The position numbers and the translations under genes were made by a program. From an uncultured Muribaculum sp. (GTDB lineage: Bacteria > Bacteroidota > Bacteroidia > Bacteroidales > Muribaculaceae), in the NCBI RefSeq assembly GCF_910583865.1, contig NZ_CAJTYX010000009.1:7071-71070 (forward strand): DNA of 64,000 nucleotides, written 5' to 3'. Below the pieces are notes generated by a model. The model saw nothing but the letters and a program-made list of their open reading frames with translations, ran no database searches and was not told the DNA's origin. Below are positions 8,081 to 15,670 of this stretch, piece by piece; within the stretch, counting starts at the first letter, position 1, and each line of letters begins with the position of its first letter.

Positions 8081-9568
8081 TTATTCCTGTCCGTCGGCCT
8101 TGGCCTTTTTGGTGGCGCGAGGCTTCTTTTCGGACTTGGGAGCTTTTTCAGCAGCCGGCTTGCGTCCACGCTTCGCCTTTGCGGCGGGAGCGGCCTCTTC
8201 TACCTTGAGGTTCTCGTCGAGCTTCTTGCCTTCGGCCACGGCGGCACGGGTGGCATGCTCCTCGTTGAGATGCTCAAGGTTGTTGCGCATCGACTGAAGC
8301 TCCTTGTTGAGCATCTCGATCTCCGAGTTCTGGTTGTTGATGGTAGAGAGGAGGGCGTTGAGCTCTTCGTTGTCGATCGACTTGGGATACTGCTCGTCTA
8401 CGCGCACGAGGAAGTCGGCAAGCACGTTCATGTAGTTGGTGAATGCCTGGTAGGGTGTCTCGTAGGGCGAGAACATGGCATGCGCCGCACCGTCGTTGAA
8501 GTGCTTGGTCGACATGTAGAAGAAGTGGTCCGACGACTGCAGGTGGTTCCAGTCCTGCTTCAGGCGGCGGTCGGTGCATAGGCGCACGCGTTCGGCCACG
8601 GAGTAGAGCTTGTTGAACGCCTCGTTCTGGAGCTTGTTGCCGAGCCATGCCGAGGTGTCGCGGGCTTCGTCGGCCCAGGATATGGGGTGGAGCACGCTAA
8701 GTTCGGCCACAGGCTTGAGCTTGCTGATGGCGTCGGAGGGCGTGATGAACTCTACGCCACGCTCTGCGGCAAAGCGCGGAAGAGCTTCGAGGAACTGGAA
8801 GATGCCCGTCTCGCGCGGCTGGAAGTCGCCGAATGTCTCCAGGTTCATGAATAGGTTCACTACCTGCTCGTCGGCGGGTGTCGAGGCGATCCAGTCCATG
8901 TACTTGTCGGCGGTGAGGGGGTAGGCCTCCCACGAAGGGTTGGAGAAGTTGCGGGCCACATCGTCGGAGAGCTTGTCGTTTTTCAGCAAGAGCTTCAGCT
9001 TGGGGCATGAAGCTGCCTGGTAGACGTAGTTGGGCGACTTCCATCCGAGGATATGCTTTGCACCTTCGGTGATCACGCCTTTGTAGCCCATCTCGTGGAT
9101 CATCGGGGCCATTTCATCGCAGTAGATAAGCTCGGTGTTGCGGAGCACCTTGGGATGCTGGCCGAACTTCTCGTAGATGAGCTGGTCGTGGGCCTTGACC
9201 TGGGCCTGGAATTCTTCTGGATCGGTGAGCGACGCCAGCGAGTGGGAATAGGTCTCGGCGAGGAATTCCACGCAACCTGTGTCGGCAAGCTTCTTTAGGA
9301 GGTCGAGGAACTCGGGCACGTAGATTTCAAGCTGCTCGATGACGACGCCGGTCAGGGAGATGGCACAGCGGAACTTGCCCTTGCTCTCCTCGATCATGCG
9401 CAGGAGCGATTCGGCGGCGGGGATGTAGCTGCGGTGGGCTATGCGCGAGAGTATGTCCTCGTTGGTGAACTCGTCGTCGTAGTAATGGTCGTTGCCGATG
9501 TCGAAGAAGCGGTAGCGTTTTAGACGGAAGGGCTGATGGATCTGGAAATAGAAGCAGATAGCTTTCAT
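8081..9568 (-). CDS. GH57 alpha-amylase / glucan-processing enzyme with basic tail
   Basis: The 495-residue protein opens with the GH57 signature FYFQIHQPFRLKRY, followed by FLAETYSHSL (about 102-111) and VNLFMNLETFGDFQPRETGI (about 240-260), the segment expected to hold catalytic acids. It has no signal peptide, so it acts in the cytoplasm on glycogen or maltodextrin. The C-terminal 110 residues are unusual: a coiled-coil stretch (LLSTINNQNSEIEMLNKELQ) is followed by a Lys/Ala/Pro-rich tail containing KRGRKP, like an AT-hook or histone-H1 tail. It is last in the GDE-GT4-GH57 operon, 65 bp after the GT4 gene, and followed by a terminator. Confidence 0.88.
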   Translation of the reverse strand: MKAICFYFQIHQPFRLKRYRFFDIGNDHYYDDEFTNEDILSRIAHRSYIPAAESLLRMIEESKGKFRCAISLTGVVIEQLEIYVPEFLDLLKKLADTGCVEFLAETYSHSLASLTDPEEFQAQVKAHDQLIYEKFGQHPKVLRNTELIYCDEMAPMIHEMGYKGVITEGAKHILGWKSPNYVYQAASCPKLKLLLKNDKLSDDVARNFSNPSWEAYPLTADKYMDWIASTPADEQVVNLFMNLETFGDFQPRETGIFQFLEALPRFAAERGVEFITPSDAISKLKPVAELSVLHPISWADEARDTSAWLGNKLQNEAFNKLYSVAERVRLCTDRRLKQDWNHLQSSDHFFYMSTKHFNDGAAHAMFSPYETPYQAFTNYMNVLADFLVRVDEQYPKSIDNEELNALLSTINNQNSEIEMLNKELQSMRNNLEHLNEEHATRAAVAEGKKLDENLKVEEAAPAAKAKRGRKPAAEKAPKSEKKPRATKKAKADGQE

Positions 9569-9633
9569 AAGCCTATATGGTATTTTTTTAATTTATTCTA
9601 TGGTATTGGTTAGTTTATTCTCCGTTGGTCGGG

Positions 9634-10896
9634 TCAGTTGCGGTGGAGCACCTGGTTGTAGATGTTTATTACCTTGCGTCCGGCCTTGTCCCATGTAATC
9701 TGGTTCACCTCTGCGAGTCCGTCCTCCTTCAGCTGGTCGTGCATGGCGGGGTAGCTCACTATGGCGTTGATCGCATCGGCCATTGCGTCGATGTCCCAGT
9801 AGTCGGTTTTGATTACATTGGTGAGGATTTCAGCGCATCCGCTCTGCTTGGAGATGATAGAGGGCACTCCCATCTGCATGGCCTCGAGAGGAGATATGCC
9901 GAACGGCTCCGACACTGAAGGCATCACGTAGACATCGCTTGCTTTCAGCATTTCGTAGACCTGTTTGCCTTTCTGGAATCCCGGGAAGTGGAATCGGTCC
10001 GCTATGCCGCGTGCGGCGGCCAGGTCGATCATCTTGTCCATCATGTCGCCGCTGCCGGCCATCACGAAGCGTACGTGAGGATTGTTGCGCAGCACCTTGG
10101 CGGCTGCCTCCACAAAGTATTCCGGGCCTTTCTGCATGGTGATGCGGCCAAGGAAAGTGACGACTTTCTCCTTGCATCGCGGCGGGTTGACGTTGAGCAG
10201 GTCCTCGCTGAGCGGGGTGACGGCGTTGTGCACGGTGGTCACCTTGGCGGGGTCGATACCGTACTTGTCGATCACGGTGTTGCGCGTCAGGTTGCTGACG
10301 GTGATGATGTGGTCGGCGTGGAGCATGCCGTCGCGCTCGATATTGAACACTGTCGGGTTGACGTTGCCGCGCGAGCGGTCGAAGTCGGTGGCGTGCACGT
10401 GGATCACCATCGGCTTGCCGGTGACCTGCTTGGCGTGGATGCCGGCGGGGTATGTCAGCCAGTCGTGGGAATGGATCACGTCGAACTCCTCGGTGCGTGC
10501 GATCACTCCGGCGCAGATAGAGTAGTTGTTGATCTCCTCCAGCAGGTTGTCGGGATAGCGGCCGGAGAATTCGATGCATCCCAGGTCGTTGAGGCGCATA
10601 TAGTTGAAGTCGGCATAGATGTGGTCGCGCAGACGGAAGTATTCGTCGGGATCCATCACGTTGCCGATACGGCTCTCGACATACTCGCGGCTGACGTCGC
10701 GCCATCCTACGGGAACCTGCGACGCGCCGATTATCTTTGCAAAAGAGCGGTCCTCGTCACCCCAGGGCTTGGGGATGACGAAAGTTATGTCCATGTCGCC
10801 GCACTCCCACATGCCTTTGGTGAGACCATAGCTGGCAGTGCCCAGACCGCCGAGGATATGAGGGGGGAATTCCCACCCGAACATTAATGCTTTCAT
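9634..10896 (-). CDS. GT4-family glycosyltransferase (glycogen synthase-type)
   Basis: The 420-residue GT-B enzyme has an N-terminal nucleotide-sugar motif, GWEFPPHILGGLGTASYGL, the acceptor-side HSHDWLTYPAGI (about 140) with VIHVHATDFDRS, and the C-terminal EX7E motif SEPFGISPLEAMQMGVP (about 330). The wording matches Bacteroidota proteins annotated as glycogen synthase in the GDE-GT-GH57 cluster. It would extend alpha-1,4-glucan from an activated glucose; which nucleotide it uses cannot be read from the sequence. It is cytoplasmic and the middle gene of the operon, 13 bp after the debranching enzyme. Confidence 0.88.
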   Translation of the reverse strand: MKALMFGWEFPPHILGGLGTASYGLTKGMWECGDMDITFVIPKPWGDEDRSFAKIIGASQVPVGWRDVSREYVESRIGNVMDPDEYFRLRDHIYADFNYMRLNDLGCIEFSGRYPDNLLEEINNYSICAGVIARTEEFDVIHSHDWLTYPAGIHAKQVTGKPMVIHVHATDFDRSRGNVNPTVFNIERDGMLHADHIITVSNLTRNTVIDKYGIDPAKVTTVHNAVTPLSEDLLNVNPPRCKEKVVTFLGRITMQKGPEYFVEAAAKVLRNNPHVRFVMAGSGDMMDKMIDLAAARGIADRFHFPGFQKGKQVYEMLKASDVYVMPSVSEPFGISPLEAMQMGVPSIISKQSGCAEILTNVIKTDYWDIDAMADAINAIVSYPAMHDQLKEDGLAEVNQITWDKAGRKVINIYNQVLHRN

Positions 10897-10909
10897 TGGC
10901 AGAGGGTGA

Positions 10910-12853
10910 TTACATGTTTAACTTCTTGAGAGTGCGGATGGTGCGGAGCACTTCGGCCACGTTCGACACCTGCGATATAGCGCCGTGTCCGCTGTAGGGC
11001 GGGTTGCCGTCGTACATCTGCGATACGGTAGCTATGCAGTTCTGGCTCATTTCATCTTCGAAGCCTATGAGCATGCGGTCGATGTAGCCTACGCCGGAGT
11101 GGCCGTAGACCTTGAGGTAGGCGTCGGCATATGCGCCGATGAGCCACGGGCGTGCAGGGCCGTTGTGGTAGGCCTGCTCGCGTTCCTGCGGCGAGCCTAC
11201 ATAGAATGGACGGTAGCCGTAGCTCTTAGGCGAGAGGGTACGCAGCCCCTTGGGGGTCAGGAGCTCGCGGGTCACCACGTCGAGCACGCCTTTGCGCTGC
11301 TTGCGGTCGAGCGGCGAATAATCGAGTCCGATGGCCACGGCCATGTTGGGACGCACGGAGGGGTCGGCGTAGGTGCCGTTCACATAGTCGTAGAGGTAGC
11401 CGTGCTCGTTGAGGAACGTGTCGATGAATGCCGGCTTGGCCTCGTCGACGAGAGTGGTCCACTCGTCGCGGCGCTTCTCATATCCGGGAACGTCGGCGGC
11501 AAGGGCGCAGGCAAACATCAGTGCGTTGTACCAGAGTGCATTGAACTCTACCAACAGGCCTGTGCGCGGTATGAGCGGCCAACCGTTGGAGGTGGCGTTC
11601 ATCCACGAGACGGGGGTGTTGGTGCCGGTGGTCCCTACCAGTCCGTTGGTCTCCACGGCGAGGTTGGGATGTCCGCCGGCGATGATCCAGTCGAGTATGC
11701 GTGCCACCTCGGGCAGATACTCCTTGCGTGCGGCCTCGATGCCTTGCGAGCGTGCATACTGCTGGATGGCCCAGATGCACCACAGCGGTATGTCGGGCAG
11801 GTCGATGCCGTGGATGCGCTCGTCGAGCATCTCGTTGTCCATATAGTTGTTGAGCGCCTTCAGGATAGTGCCCATTATCGAATGGAAGTCGTCGAAATGG
11901 TCGATGGCGAGCGTACAGCCGGGGAGGGCCATGAAAGTGTCGCGGGCGCGTATCGATCCCCATGGATAGCCGGAGATGAGATACATGTCCTTCCCTTCCT
12001 TTATATAGAACTGCTTGGCGGCGTTCTTCAGGCAGTTGTAGAACGAGGTGCGGCGTGTGCGGCCTGCAATCTCGGTTTCATACAGCTTGCTCAGTGAGCG
12101 TGGTTTCGCCTCGCTCGTTCCTGCCGAGAAGATGATCGACTCGCCTTTCTTTATAGGTATCTCGAAATAGCCGGGCACCCAGAGGTCCTCGGTGTAGGGG
12201 ATGCCGCGCTGCAGGTCCTTGACATATTCGATGCCGTTGTACCAGTTGGGGTCGCTTACCCACTTGGCCTTGTGGTTGAACTGCATGTAGAGCGTCGGGA
12301 ATCCCGGATAAAGGCAGAAGCCCACTCCGTTGTCGACCTCCGTGAAGTCCTGGTTGAGACGGTTGTTCTGTACCACGAGCTCGTTGGCCTCGCGGAAGGC
12401 GAGGAACGGACGGAACTGAAGTGTGGTGTCGGAGTGAGCGTCGACGAGCGTGTAGCGTATCAGGATACGGTTTTCCTGCGAGATGAAGATGGCTTCCTTG
12501 GTGAGGATCACGCCTCCCACGCGGTAAGTGGTACGAGGCACGGTCTCGCAGTCGTATTCACGGATGTACTTGTGCCCGTTAGGGCTGTAGACGCCGCCCT
12601 GGTAGCGGTGGAGCCCGAGGTTGAACGGTGCGCCGTGCTGGATTACCGTCTCGTCGAGCGACGACAGCATCACGTAGTTCTTGTTGCCGAGTTCCGGAAC
12701 CGGAATCACCAACAGACCGTGCTGCTTGCGGGTGTTGCACCCTACGATTGATGAGCAGTGATAAGCGCCGGCCTGATTAGTGCGGAGCATCTCTTTGTTC
12801 AGCGATTGCTCCAAGTTAATCATGAGGTTTTTATCAAATTTAAGATAACTCAT
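10910..12853 (-). CDS. Glycogen debranching enzyme (amylo-alpha-1,6-glucosidase, GH133)
   Basis: The 647-residue protein has the bacterial GDE N-terminal domain (TNQAGAYHCSSIVGCNTRKQHGLLV at about 25-50, SSLDETV) and a C-terminal alpha/alpha-toroid with SGYPWGSIRARDTFMALPG (about 300-318), GIDLPDIPLWCIWAIQQY and ARPWLIGAYADAYL. The conserved acidic positions of the glucosidase (RDTF, then D in the later helices) are present. It removes alpha-1,6 branch stubs from glycogen. It is first in a tight three-gene operon with GT4 and GH57. A TTTG-N20-TAACATTG promoter lies about 180 bp upstream, giving a long leader. Confidence 0.9.
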   Translation of the reverse strand: MSYLKFDKNLMINLEQSLNKEMLRTNQAGAYHCSSIVGCNTRKQHGLLVIPVPELGNKNYVMLSSLDETVIQHGAPFNLGLHRYQGGVYSPNGHKYIREYDCETVPRTTYRVGGVILTKEAIFISQENRILIRYTLVDAHSDTTLQFRPFLAFREANELVVQNNRLNQDFTEVDNGVGFCLYPGFPTLYMQFNHKAKWVSDPNWYNGIEYVKDLQRGIPYTEDLWVPGYFEIPIKKGESIIFSAGTSEAKPRSLSKLYETEIAGRTRRTSFYNCLKNAAKQFYIKEGKDMYLISGYPWGSIRARDTFMALPGCTLAIDHFDDFHSIMGTILKALNNYMDNEMLDERIHGIDLPDIPLWCIWAIQQYARSQGIEAARKEYLPEVARILDWIIAGGHPNLAVETNGLVGTTGTNTPVSWMNATSNGWPLIPRTGLLVEFNALWYNALMFACALAADVPGYEKRRDEWTTLVDEAKPAFIDTFLNEHGYLYDYVNGTYADPSVRPNMAVAIGLDYSPLDRKQRKGVLDVVTRELLTPKGLRTLSPKSYGYRPFYVGSPQEREQAYHNGPARPWLIGAYADAYLKVYGHSGVGYIDRMLIGFEDEMSQNCIATVSQMYDGNPPYSGHGAISQVSNVAEVLRTIRTLKKLNM

Positions 12854-13031
12854 TTGATGATATGGTTAGAATTTTTAGTTTTAGTTTGGTTTTCAAGGCT
12901 CTGAATACAGAGGTCAGGTTAAAATCGAAGGATGATGGATGCTTGTTTTCAGAGTGTTCATACCATAATCCGAAAGCTTCCGCCGTGAGAAGAGAGAATG
13001 TCGGCTTGCGGCGTTCTGTATTTTGATTTCA

Positions 13032-13063
13032 CAATGTTACGGTTTTTCCGTCGCTTATGCAAA
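13032..13063 (-). promoter_or_regulatory. Candidate promoter of the glycogen operon (TTTG-N20-TAACATTG)
   Basis: The -33 TTTG (13063-13060) and -7 TAACATTG (13039-13032, one mismatch to TAnnTTTG) are 20 bp apart on the minus strand. The resulting leader of about 175 nt before the ATG at 12853 includes a small ORF beginning M-N-T-L-K-T and weak CTCTGAA/TTCAGAG pairing. Confidence 0.5.
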
Positions 13064-13083
13064 AAAAATTCCAAAAAAAATCG

Positions 13084-13116
13084 AAAAGCGCATTTCCGGT
13101 CGGGGAAAGCGCTTTT
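13084..13116 (-). terminator. Terminator of the lipid kinase gene
   Basis: Stem AAAAGCGC / GCGCTTTT with an extra TTTCC/GGAAA pairing inside, 8 bp after the kinase stop codon at 13124. On the minus strand it runs into cgattttttttgg, a good T-tract. Confidence 0.8.
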
Positions 13117-13123
13117 GCAAGGC

Positions 13124-14101
13124 CTATTTTCTGTTGAAAAGCCGTGTTACAGAACATGCGATATCCCTTGCGGCATTCTCGATGGGGGTGATGAGCGGGC
13201 GGAATGTGATCTCCTGCTCGGGTGTGAAGATGCGCAGTCCGGCGGGGTGGCACTTTATCTCCATTGTGTCGTCGATGGTCAGCGGCTCTCCGTCGAGATG
13301 CGCCGGTCCGGTGTGCTGGCGGTAGATCACCGCTGCCGGCGCGCGGAACGAGTGGATGAGGGTGTTCTGGTTGATGTAGCCGGTGAAGAGGTCCATGCCC
13401 ACCATGGCCGTGTCGAGCGGGTTGCCGGCATGGATTATGGTGATGTCAAGCTCGCCGTCGGTGATCGACGCGCGGGGGGCGATGTAGGCGTTGTTGCCGT
13501 ACTGCGATGCGTTGCACACGGCTATCAGGAAGGCCTTCTCGGTAAGCACGTGTCCGTTGGCGCTCACGGTGTAGACCTGCGGGTGAAATTTCACATACTC
13601 GGCGATGGCGCTCCTTATGTAGGTGAGCGGGCCGCGGCGGTGCTGCCTGGCGAAGTTGGAGCTTACGGCGGCGTCGAACCCCACGCCGAAAGTGCAGAAG
13701 AAAGGCCTTCCGTTGACGGCGCCGAAGTCGCTATCTGTCACGTGGCCTTCGGCGATGATCTTCACGGCGGCGGCAGGGTCGATAGGTATGCCGAGGTGAC
13801 GGGCAAGGCCGTTGCCCGAGCCGCATGGTATGATGCCAAGGGCGGTCGACGTGTGGCACAAGGCGCGCGCCGTCTCGTTGACGGTGCCGTCGCCTCCGGC
13901 GGCAAGCACTCCGTAGTACCCCTCTTTGACGGCCTGCCCGGCCAGACGCGTGGCGTCGCCCCGGGCGCATGTGTACACGGTCTTTATCTCGTAGCCGAGC
14001 GGTTCGAGGCTTCTACGCACGAGCGGCTCGAAAGTCTCTTTGCTTCCGAGTCCCGATATAGGGTTGATTATAAGCAGCAGGCGGCGCTTTGTCGCTTCCA
14101 T
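13124..14101 (-). CDS. Diacylglycerol kinase family lipid kinase (YegS/BmrU-like)
   Basis: The 325-residue protein has the DAGK catalytic domain: an N-terminal LLLIINPISG, the glycine-rich AAGGDGTVNE (about residue 68), and GIIPCGSGNGLARHLGIP (about 87-105). The second domain includes GELDITIIHAG and a C-terminal beta-sandwich ending in FRPLITPIE. It phosphorylates a membrane lipid such as diacylglycerol; the exact lipid is not evident. It stands alone: an inverted-repeat element lies immediately upstream and a terminator immediately downstream. Confidence 0.88.
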   Translation of the reverse strand: MEATKRRLLLIINPISGLGSKETFEPLVRRSLEPLGYEIKTVYTCARGDATRLAGQAVKEGYYGVLAAGGDGTVNETARALCHTSTALGIIPCGSGNGLARHLGIPIDPAAAVKIIAEGHVTDSDFGAVNGRPFFCTFGVGFDAAVSSNFARQHRRGPLTYIRSAIAEYVKFHPQVYTVSANGHVLTEKAFLIAVCNASQYGNNAYIAPRASITDGELDITIIHAGNPLDTAMVGMDLFTGYINQNTLIHSFRAPAAVIYRQHTGPAHLDGEPLTIDDTMEIKCHPAGLRIFTPEQEITFRPLITPIENAARDIACSVTRLFNRK

Positions 14102-14116
14102 CTTCTAAAGGGATAT

Positions 14117-14312
14117 TGAACTGATTTAAACTTATTACAAAATGTTAAATCCAGAACTGATGTAAGCCTTATCGTTAACCTTCAGGCCTGTTTCCGGTCG
14201 ATTTCTTCTCTTTTCTCGGTCACGATGGAACCCCATCGCTCCCTCGAAAAGCTCAAAATCGCCTCGCAAACAGCCGCTGAATGTTAATTTGTAATAAGTT
14301 TAAATCAGTTCA
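14117..14312. repeat. 196-bp element bounded by 25-bp perfect inverted repeats
   Basis: The left end (14117-14141) and the reverse complement of the right end (14288-14312) share 25 identical bases beginning tgaactgatttaaactta. Between them are about 145 bp with no ORF, and the heptamer atgttaa next to each arm in the same orientation. It lies 15 bp upstream of the lipid kinase ATG. It could be a MITE, an invertible segment or a long hairpin; no recombinase gene is nearby. From 14313 to 14477 I see no gene. Confidence 0.8.
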
Positions 14313-14477
14313 TTGTTTGGGATATGTCAGTATGCAAATTTAGTGATTTACTTCCAATAATTACCCCCTTTCCCCGCATTTCTCCACCAATTCGTTCCAT
14401 GCTGTCATTTATCTGATTACTTAAGTACGATGATCGAAGTCCGGAACTCGAACTCGGGATGACATGAATTCGTAAGG

Positions 14478-14705
14478 CTATTGGATAAGGCGGCCGTTTT
14501 TCAGCTCGGACCGGAGCAGATCGTACACGTATGCCGGACTTTCGATGTAAAGTCCGGTCTCGAAATCTTCAAGCTTGGCGAAAGTTTCGGAATTATGGAA
14601 GGTGGATATCGCTTCCGCCAGATCCATGCCGTCGCGTTCTATGAGATAGCGGACGACATCTGATGATATACCCTCGAACAGGTAGCGTGCAGTATCCTGG
14701 TTCAT
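14478..14705 (-). CDS. DUF3791 family small protein
   Basis: The 75-residue acidic protein has the DUF3791 pattern SSDVVRYLIERDGMDLAEAISTFHNSETF, then a segment ending YVYDLLRSELKNG. DUF3791 proteins often sit beside DUF3990 ADP-ribosyltransferase-fold proteins in Bacteroidota and Firmicutes, which suggests a partner or antidote role (inference). Its ATG overlaps the stop of the DUF3990 gene in an ATGA, so the two are translationally coupled. Confidence 0.8.
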   Translation of the reverse strand: MNQDTARYLFEGISSDVVRYLIERDGMDLAEAISTFHNSETFAKLEDFETGLYIESPAYVYDLLRSELKNGRLIQ

Positions 14706-15175
14706 ATCTTTTTCAGCATCTTTATCGTTGCCTCCGTATGAAAGAAATATTGTGAGGTGGTTTCCGAGAATGTAAGCTCTTTTACGAGCTGTTGCTCGCT
14801 GATGAAATTTTCCGTGAACATACGGAGCAGCCGGGCGATTGTGTCATCAGCTACCGGGCCGATCACGATGTCGTAGTAGTGGCATGGCTGTTTGACGTTG
14901 ATATCGCGGTTGTCCATTATGAAACGTGCCCATTCCTCGTCCGGCGAATTGAAAATCTTTATTCGTAACCCTTGTCTGGCTGCTTCCTCCGGGTCGAATT
15001 CATAAGATGTAAGCGTGGGCTCGCCTCGGAACATCTTCACGGTTCTCGCCGCCATGCGTTCGGCCTGCCGGCGAATGTCGGTCAGGTAAAATCCTTTGCC
15101 GAAGTCCTTGTATGGCCGGCATTTATCAAGATCGATACGGTCAATCTCTATGTTGGAACCATGATACAGTGTCAT
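14702..15175 (-). CDS. DUF3990 protein, ADP-ribosyltransferase-like putative toxin
   Basis: The protein is read from the ATG at 15175 (157 residues), because that codon overlaps the upstream gene's TGA as ATGA and has GGAG seven bases ahead; a longer in-frame start inside the upstream gene is less likely. It opens MTLYHGSN, followed by DFGKGFYLT (about residues 25-33), the H and Y parts of an ART-type H-Y-E fold, and later ETTSQYFFHTE. DUF3990 is classed near ADP-ribosyltransferases. Placed between an XRE regulator and DUF3791, it is likely the toxin-like member of a three-gene operon. Catalysis is inferred, not shown. Confidence 0.75.
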   Translation of the reverse strand: MTLYHGSNIEIDRIDLDKCRPYKDFGKGFYLTDIRRQAERMAARTVKMFRGEPTLTSYEFDPEEAARQGLRIKIFNSPDEEWARFIMDNRDINVKQPCHYYDIVIGPVADDTIARLLRMFTENFISEQQLVKELTFSETTSQYFFHTEATIKMLKKI

Positions 15176-15540
15176 TTTATCTCCCCTCCGTTGTTTTGAC
15201 ATACTATCGTAAGGTCATTGACACAATCGTTGAACGACAATGTATGTTCCACATCGTAAAATTCGGTAAGGAATTCGATTCCCCTGAAACGGTTGAGGTA
15301 GTTGCTTGCCTCGCGAATGGTAAGGTCATGACTTTTTGCAAACTCGATTATTGCCGTCATGACATACTCTATTATGGTCTTGTCTGCCTTTTTTACAGGT
15401 TTGAGTTCCACGATCGGCTCGACTTCGAGGGCATTCGCGATGCGGGTGATGGTGTTGAAATTTAGACAAGAACCCGTTTCTACCTTCGATACGATTGACT
15501 TTTGCAATCCTATTATCGAGCCGACCTCATCTTGGGTCAT
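15172..15540 (-). CDS. XRE-family HTH regulator, apparently frameshifted at its 5' end
   Basis: The uninterrupted frame from the ATG at 15540 gives 122 residues beginning MTQDEVGSIIGLQKSIVSKVE, which is only the second half of a Cro/C1 HTH. The missing half is encoded just upstream in the same frame (IGKLLTIRRKSKG) but has no start codon there. An ATG at 15599 reads M-N-T-N-L-K-K and then hits TAG. One extra A, or a -1 slip, on the A6 run (T6 on the plus strand, 15579-15584) would join the two into a 142-residue XRE protein. The C-terminal part contains an HTH-like YVMTAIIEFAKSHDLTIREASNYL segment. It is coupled to DUF3990 by an ATGA overlap. Confidence 0.75.
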   Translation of the reverse strand: MTQDEVGSIIGLQKSIVSKVETGSCLNFNTITRIANALEVEPIVELKPVKKADKTIIEYVMTAIIEFAKSHDLTIREASNYLNRFRGIEFLTEFYDVEHTLSFNDCVNDLTIVCQNNGGEIK

Positions 15541-15617
15541 CCCTTTGCTTTTTCTCCGGATGGTCAGCAGTTTCCCTATTTTTTGAGATTTGTGTTCATG
15601 TTGCGAATTTATAAAAA

Positions 15618-15635
15618 GTTTCTCATATAGGAAAC
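15618..15635. promoter_or_regulatory. Candidate operator of the XRE/DUF3990/DUF3791 operon
   Basis: Imperfect 18-bp palindrome GTTTCTCATATAGGAAAC (14 of 18 positions symmetric), 19 bp upstream of the ATG at 15599. This is the position expected for autorepression by an XRE protein. A near -7 sequence, TAAATTCG, lies between it and the ATG. Confidence 0.5.
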
Positions 15636-15670
15636 CATATCGGAAGCAATAATGTTTCCGGGCGAAGGGG

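Noticed and set aside
10985..12097. 370-codon plus-strand open frame opposite the debranching enzyme
   Set aside because: Shadow of a conserved enzyme; no start context and no motif.
14430..14465. tRNA T-arm-like sequence (gagttcgagttccgg on the minus strand)
   Set aside because: The flanking bases do not form a T-stem, and no acceptor, D or anticodon arms are present; at most a chance match.
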